From the NCBI GenBank assembly GCA_963832445.1, contig CAWHUM010000001.1, forward strand, positions 1-64,000: a DNA stretch of 64,000 bases, written 5' to 3'. The notes beneath the pieces were generated by a model. That model had not been told where the DNA came from. It worked only from the letters and a program-made list of their open reading frames with translations, and did no database searches. Source of the DNA: AWTP1-13 sp963832445 (lineage in GTDB: Bacteria > Pseudomonadota > Alphaproteobacteria > Rhizobiales > Hyphomicrobiaceae). The position numbers and the translations under genes are program-made. Shown here piece after piece: positions 60,268-64,000 of the stretch. The stretch's first letter is position 1. Every line of letters starts with the position of its first letter.

Positions 60268-61140
60268 ATGGCCACGCAACTGCAGGATCTCTCGGCGACG
60301 CTGTCCAGCCTGGTCGCGGCGACGGCTCGCAGCGTCGTCTCCGTCCATTCCAAGGGTGCGCGCTCGACGGGCTTCGTGTGGAGGCCGGGGCTCATCGTCA
60401 CGGCAGACGATGCGCTCGCAGACGAGGGCGAGGTGCACATCACCCCGCATGGCGGGACCAGCGCGAGCGTGCAAATCGTCGGCCGCGATCCCACCACCGA
60501 CGTCGCGCTCCTGCGCATCGACCGCACGGACCTGCCCGCCCTGACTTTCGCCGCTGCGGCACCGGCTGCCGGCGCGCTGGCCGTGCTGGTCGGCATGGAG
60601 GACGGTGCCGCCACTGCAGCCCTCGGTGTCGTATCGTTCTCCGGTCCGCCCTGGCGGTCGCTGCGCGGCGGGGAGATCGACGCGCGTATCGAGCTCGACG
60701 CGCGGCTGCGCCGCCGCAACGAGGGCGCGGTGGCCGTCGATGCGTCAGGCCAAGCCTTCGGCATGGCTGTGTTCGCGCCGCGCCGGCGCACGCTGGTGAT
60801 CCCCGCTGCCACCATCGACCGCATCGCCGCCAGGCTCGAGACGCACGGGCGTATCCCGCGCGGCTATCTCGGGCTCGGCTTGCACCCGGTTGCCATCGAG
60901 AACGGCGGCGGCACGGGCGCAATGGTGGTGAGCGTCGATCCCAAGGGGCCTGGGGCGGCGGCCGGCATCCACCAAGGCGACGTGCTCATCGGCTGGGACG
61001 GCAAGCCGGTCGGCGGCGTCCGACCGTTGCTGCGCGCGCTCGGCCCCGATAGCGTCGGGCAGAAGGTCACGATCGAGCTGCGGCGCGGGGGCCAGACGCA
61101 GCAGGCCGTGCTTACCATTGGAGAAAGGCCCGCCGATTGA
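60268..61140 (+). CDS. Trypsin-like (S1C/HtrA-type) PDZ protein lacking the catalytic triad
   Basis: 290 residues from ATG 60268 with GGAGG upstream. The chymotrypsin-fold half keeps the HtrA pattern (SVVSVHSKGARSTGFVWRPG, VGRDPTTDVALLRID), but the His position reads TADDALADE in place of TNNHV. The catalytic Ser motif GNSGGP is replaced by RRRNEGAVAVDA. Only the Asp (TDVALL) remains. The PDZ domain (GYLGLGLHPVAIENGG, GPGAAAGIHQGDVLIGWDG, DSVGQKVTIELRRG) is intact. No signal peptide is seen, so it is a cytoplasmic binding protein rather than a protease. It overlaps the LuxR-type gene by 4 bases. Confidence 0.85.
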   Translation: MATQLQDLSATLSSLVAATARSVVSVHSKGARSTGFVWRPGLIVTADDALADEGEVHITPHGGTSASVQIVGRDPTTDVALLRIDRTDLPALTFAAAAPAAGALAVLVGMEDGAATAALGVVSFSGPPWRSLRGGEIDARIELDARLRRRNEGAVAVDASGQAFGMAVFAPRRRTLVIPAATIDRIAARLETHGRIPRGYLGLGLHPVAIENGGGTGAMVVSVDPKGPGAAAGIHQGDVLIGWDGKPVGGVRPLLRALGPDSVGQKVTIELRRGGQTQQAVLTIGERPAD

Positions 61141-61520
61141 CGCAATCCACCGCTCTCGAGCCGCTGCGGCTGGCGGTCGATGTCGCCGATCCGGCGCTCG
61201 CCGACCGCATCGCGTCGGCGCTCGCTGGTGTCGAGGGCGTCGAGCTGGTGGGGGCCGGCGAGGAAGCGGACGCGGCCATCGTCATCGCAGACGACGCTCA
61301 GGCAGCAGCAGCCGGCCCAGATCTCGCGCTGACGCCGCGCGAGCTGGAGGTTCTGGCCCTGTTGGCCGAAGGCGCCTCCAACAAGGCCGTAGCCCGCCGC
61401 CTCGGCATCTCCACGCACACCGCCAAGTTCCACGTCGCCTCGCTGATCGAGAAGCTCGACGCGGTGAGCCGCACCGACGTCGTGGCACACGCCGCCCGCC
61501 TCGGCGTCATCCATCTTTGA
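61137..61520 (+). CDS. LuxR-type HTH regulator with a shrunken receiver-like domain
   Basis: 127 residues from TTG 61137, overlapping the previous stop (TTGA). The C-terminal LuxR/FixJ HTH is complete (LTPRELEVLALLAEGASNKA, VARRLGISTHTAKFHVASLI). The N-terminal part is only about 55 residues (LRLAVDVADPALADRIASAL, AIVIADD), far shorter than a 120-residue receiver and without a phosphorylation site followed by the usual Thr and Lys. Translational coupling to the PDZ pseudoprotease suggests that the partner protein, not phosphorylation, controls it. Confidence 0.85.
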   Translation: MTQSTALEPLRLAVDVADPALADRIASALAGVEGVELVGAGEEADAAIVIADDAQAAAAGPDLALTPRELEVLALLAEGASNKAVARRLGISTHTAKFHVASLIEKLDAVSRTDVVAHAARLGVIHL

Positions 61521-61765
61521 TCCGTTGTGATGTTAGCCGCGCGATTGGTGGTCGATACGAGCGTCAGCAACCTCTGCGGGTACGATGAACGGTCTGTGGA
61601 GTTGGGGAGGGGCGGCCTCTTAGCCCGTCAAGGTCTGGCAATATGGACCAGCCCGGCCGCCACTCCCCTGCATGCAGCCAGCGCGCGCTGGCGGGTACAC
61701 AACGCAACGACCCAGGCAGTAATTCCCGCCGACGGAAATTATTCCATCACAACTTGTGGAAAACT

Positions 61766-62756
61766 CTACTCCGGCAACACCGGCGGGCGGGAGAGCCCCA
61801 TGAAGCCCAGCATATCGATTAGGGCCTTCAGCCGCTCGGCGCGGTACTTCTCGATATCGAGGCTGGCGTAGTCGAGGAAGCCCTGGCCGGTCTTCAGGCC
61901 GATGCGCCCCTCGGCCATATTGCGCTCGACGATGGCAGGCGCCGCGTAGCGCTGATCGCCCAGCGCTTGGGCCAGATAACGGCTGGCGTAGTAGAGGATG
62001 TCGCCGCCGCCGTAGTCGATGAACTCGAGCATGCCGAGGTTGGCGAAGCGGATGCCGAAGCCCACCTTGATGGCCTTGTCGATGTCCTCGGCGGAAGCCA
62101 CCCCCTCCTCGACCATGCGCGCCGCCTCGTTCATGGCCAGCGCCTGGATGCGCGGCACGATGTAGCCGGGCCGCGCCGCGCAAACCACCGGCACCTTGCC
62201 GATGCTCTCGAGCAGAGCCTTGAGGCGCTGCGTGACCGCGGGATCGGTGCCGGCGCCGGGCGAGATCTCCACCAGCGGGATGACGAACGCCGGGTTCAGC
62301 CAGTGCGCGTTGAGGAAGCGCTCGCGCCGTTCCACCGCCGAGGACAAATCGTCGACCAGGATGGTCGAGGTGGTGGAGGCGATGATGGGCTCTGCGCCGG
62401 CGACAGCCGAGATGCGGGCGAGCACCTCGCGCTTGAGGTCCACCACCTCCGGCACGCCCTCGAAGATGACGGCAGCGCCGCGCAGAGCCTCGGCCGCATG
62501 CCCCTCCGCCAACACGGAAACGCGCGCCGCGATGCCTTCCACCGCGGCCGGCGGGAACAGGCCAAAGCCGGCGAGCGTAGCCAAGGTGGCGCGTACCTCG
62601 CCGAGCGCAGCCTGCCGCCGCTTGTGCATAGCCGGCCGCATCGCGCGCCTTCACGTCGACGATGGTCACACGATGCCCGGCATAGGCGAACACCACGGCA
62701 ATGCCGCGCGCCATGCGCCCCGTCCCGAGACAGGCGATGGTCGGGCGCGCGCTCAT
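61766..62756 (-). pseudogene. 3-hydroxyacyl-CoA dehydrogenase family protein, one-base frame break
   Basis: ATG 62756 overlaps the stop of the upstream gene (ATGA). The frame begins ARPTIACLGTGRMARGIAVV and RVTIVDVKARD, the NAD-binding start of 3-hydroxyacyl-CoA dehydrogenases. Near 62625-62641 homology shifts frame and continues with AALGEVRATLATLAGFGLFP, NAHWLNPAFVIPLVEISPGA (catalytic His) and RPGYIVPRIQALAMNEAARM to the stop at 61766. The span is 3n+1, so one extra base restores a ~330-residue enzyme. It oxidises a 3-hydroxyacyl-CoA or a related hydroxy acid with NAD. Confidence 0.82.
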
Positions 62757-63844
62757 TTGAAGCCCTCGGCCAGCAGCGCCTGCAATCCCGCCCTGTCGAG
62801 GTGCCCGAGCCCGAGGCTCGCCAAGGTGCGGCCGGTCCCCGCAAAATCCTCCCCGCAGATCGCCGAGCCGATGGCGAGGAAGGCCTGCACCAGCGGCGTC
62901 TCCACACGAGCCAGCTCGCCGGCGGAGGCCAGGAACGACAGCCCGACGGCCACGTCCTCGCGCATGTAGCGGTGCTCGGTCAGCACGATGCGTTCGCGCC
63001 AGTCGCCCGAGTCGGTGAGCTTGTCGTGCGAGCCGCGGCCGTACATCCACTCCTCGCCCTCACGCGCGTAGTGGTTGGCGAGCGGGAAGTGCGGTGCACG
63101 ATAGCCCAGCGCCTGCCGAATAGCGATGCGCTCGGCATCGAGCGCATCGGTGACGCGCCGCGTGGCGGCAGTGGTGCCCTCCTTGTGGATGTCCCACTTC
63201 TCGAAGTGCTCCAGCGGCGCGGCGTTCATGGTGATCAGCGGCGGGTGGATGATGGGTCCGGCGTTCATCAGCGCGCCCGAGAGCGCATCCCCGCACGGCT
63301 CGATTACGCCGGGAAACGCGCGGCCGATCACTTCCAGCGCGTGGTCCTCCTGGGTAAGCGGAAACACGCCGGTCGGCAGCCGCTTTGCGCGGATGGTGAT
63401 CGCCGCCTCGAAGGGCCCGTGCTTGCGCGTGAGCCACGGCAAGGTGCCGGTCTCGGCGAAGGCAACCCTGGCGCGATTGCCGGCCTCCCACGCAGCCTTG
63501 GCGAAGATCATCGTGCCGAAGGTGCCGGGCGGCAGGAACACCACCTGGCCGTCCACAAGATTCGGCGCCAGCACCTTGGCGATGTCGGCCTGTGCGGTGG
63601 CCGGCGCCGGACAGAGCACCAGCTCCGCGCCGCGCACCGCCTCGCCCATGTCACCCGTGATCAGCGCCGGCTTCGCCTCGTGGCGGCCGCGGAAATCCTT
63701 GACCGTGATGATGCCGCCCGCCGCCTTGTGCGCCTCGATCGCTGCGCGGTCGCGCCGCCACAGGTTGACCTCGTGGCCGGCGAGCGCCAGGTCACCGGCC
63801 GCCGCCAACGAGCCATTGCCACCGCCCAGGACGGCGATTTTCAT
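62753..63844 (-). CDS. NAD/NADP octopine/nopaline dehydrogenase family protein
   Basis: 363 residues. Rossmann start KIAVLGGGNGSLAAAGDLAL with NLWRRD, then LVLCPAPATAQADIAKVLAP and LPPGTFGTMIFAKA. The C-terminal octopine-dehydrogenase helical domain has ALMNAGPIIHPPLITMNAAP and the catalytic-type His and Asp of this fold. The family reductively couples amino acids with 2-oxo acids or runs the reverse reaction. It is in an operon with an acyl-CoA ligase upstream and a 3-hydroxyacyl-CoA dehydrogenase downstream, which suggests catabolic use. Confidence 0.88.
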   Translation of the reverse strand: MKIAVLGGGNGSLAAAGDLALAGHEVNLWRRDRAAIEAHKAAGGIITVKDFRGRHEAKPALITGDMGEAVRGAELVLCPAPATAQADIAKVLAPNLVDGQVVFLPPGTFGTMIFAKAAWEAGNRARVAFAETGTLPWLTRKHGPFEAAITIRAKRLPTGVFPLTQEDHALEVIGRAFPGVIEPCGDALSGALMNAGPIIHPPLITMNAAPLEHFEKWDIHKEGTTAATRRVTDALDAERIAIRQALGYRAPHFPLANHYAREGEEWMYGRGSHDKLTDSGDWRERIVLTEHRYMREDVAVGLSFLASAGELARVETPLVQAFLAIGSAICGEDFAGTGRTLASLGLGHLDRAGLQALLAEGFK

Positions 63845-64000
63845 CTGCCTTCTGCTCCGTCGTCTGCGGCGGCGCGCTTGCCGGGGCTGCGCCTTGCGCG
63901 ATCAGCTCCTTCAAGCGGAAGTGCTGCACCTTGCCCAAGGCGTTGCGCGGCAGCTCGCTCACGAACACGTACTCCCTTGGCACCTTGTAGCGCGCCAGCT
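63792..64000 (-). CDS. AMP-dependent acyl-CoA ligase, C-terminal end (partial)
   Basis: The last ~68 residues only; the gene leaves the window on the right. LARYKVPREYVFVSELPRNA and LGKVQHFRLKELIAQG contain the A10 motif (P-R-N-x-x-G-K) with the catalytic Lys, as in malonyl-CoA synthase-type ligases. The end overlaps the next gene by about 53 bases. It likely activates the acid that the two downstream dehydrogenases then process. Confidence 0.82.
   Translation of the reverse strand, partial: LARYKVPREYVFVSELPRNALGKVQHFRLKELIAQGAAPASAPPQTTEQKADENRRPGRWQWLVGGGR

Overview
The window looks like chromosomal DNA of a high-GC alphaproteobacterium, most likely of the Hyphomicrobiales (Rhizobiales) or a near relative. 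The evidence is family content: DUF1491 and DUF5330 proteins near sufE, a TrcR/DUF1013 cell-cycle regulator, a transhydrogenase alpha subunit split into PntAA and PntAB beside a tiny aa3-oxidase subunit IV-like protein, many periplasmic binding proteins of the Bug/TctC, TRAP and Dpp types, and several classes of palindromic intergenic repeats. No rRNA or tRNA gene was seen. A perfect 16-bp parS site at 37961-37976 shows that this is chromosome (or a large ParABS replicon) and hints at the origin-proximal domain.

Layout. 0-0.4 kb: end of an IS21-family element cut by the window edge. 0.65-6 kb: envelope and house-keeping genes (DUF1491, peptidoglycan-binding protein, DUF5330, sufE), an orphan TRAP binding protein, an XRE regulator and a TauE/SafE permease. 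6-18.3 kb: a membrane protein of unknown role, rlpA, two SDR enzymes, a hydrolase-OsmC fusion, frame-broken maoC and trcR, cinA, a heme-binding-type protein, an acyl-CoA synthetase and a BrnT/HTH toxin-antitoxin pair. 18.5-27.5 kb: an SPFH protein, an EamA transporter, a sterol desaturase-type hydroxylase, two DUF465 proteins, purEK, rpsU, an alpha/beta hydrolase, a lipoprotein and a probable cysteine peptidase. 27.5-31 kb: pntAA-pntAB-pntB interrupted by REP pairs and frame breaks. 31.1-37.96 kb: acyl-CoA dehydrogenase plus kinase pair, a repeat-rich stretch with a decayed gene copy and an orthocaspase, an AEC transporter and a Gfo/Idh/MocA oxidoreductase ending at parS. 38-41.4 kb: an L,D-transpeptidase and small secreted proteins. 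41.5-47.5 kb: a full Dpp/Opp-type ABC operon with two 167-bp double-hairpin elements filling its gene junctions. 48.6-51.5 kb: a complete tctCBA transporter. 51.6-53.8 kb: a Crp-family regulator, SDR and darcynin bracketed by two nemA-like gene tails. 55-57.5 kb: a divergent pair of a SLATT-like membrane protein and a TIR protein. 57.5-64 kb: a Bug protein, a diacylglycerol kinase-type enzyme, a catalytically empty protease-like PDZ protein coupled to a LuxR-type regulator, and a catabolic operon (acyl-CoA ligase, octopine-type dehydrogenase, 3-hydroxyacyl-CoA dehydrogenase).

The metabolic theme is uptake of organic acids and peptides (TRAP, Tct, Dpp, Bug) feeding CoA-dependent oxidation (ligases, SDRs, MaoC, acyl-CoA and 3-hydroxyacyl-CoA dehydrogenases). 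At least six conserved genes carry single-base frame breaks (maoC, trcR, pntAA, pntAB, the N-terminus of pntB, and the 3-hydroxyacyl-CoA dehydrogenase). This pattern fits residual assembly indels better than gene decay, so those products are probably intact in the living cell.

The strongest candidates for something undescribed are the covarying double hairpins in the Dpp operon, which supply both the upstream stop codon and the downstream ribosome-binding site, and the TIR/SLATT-like gene pair.
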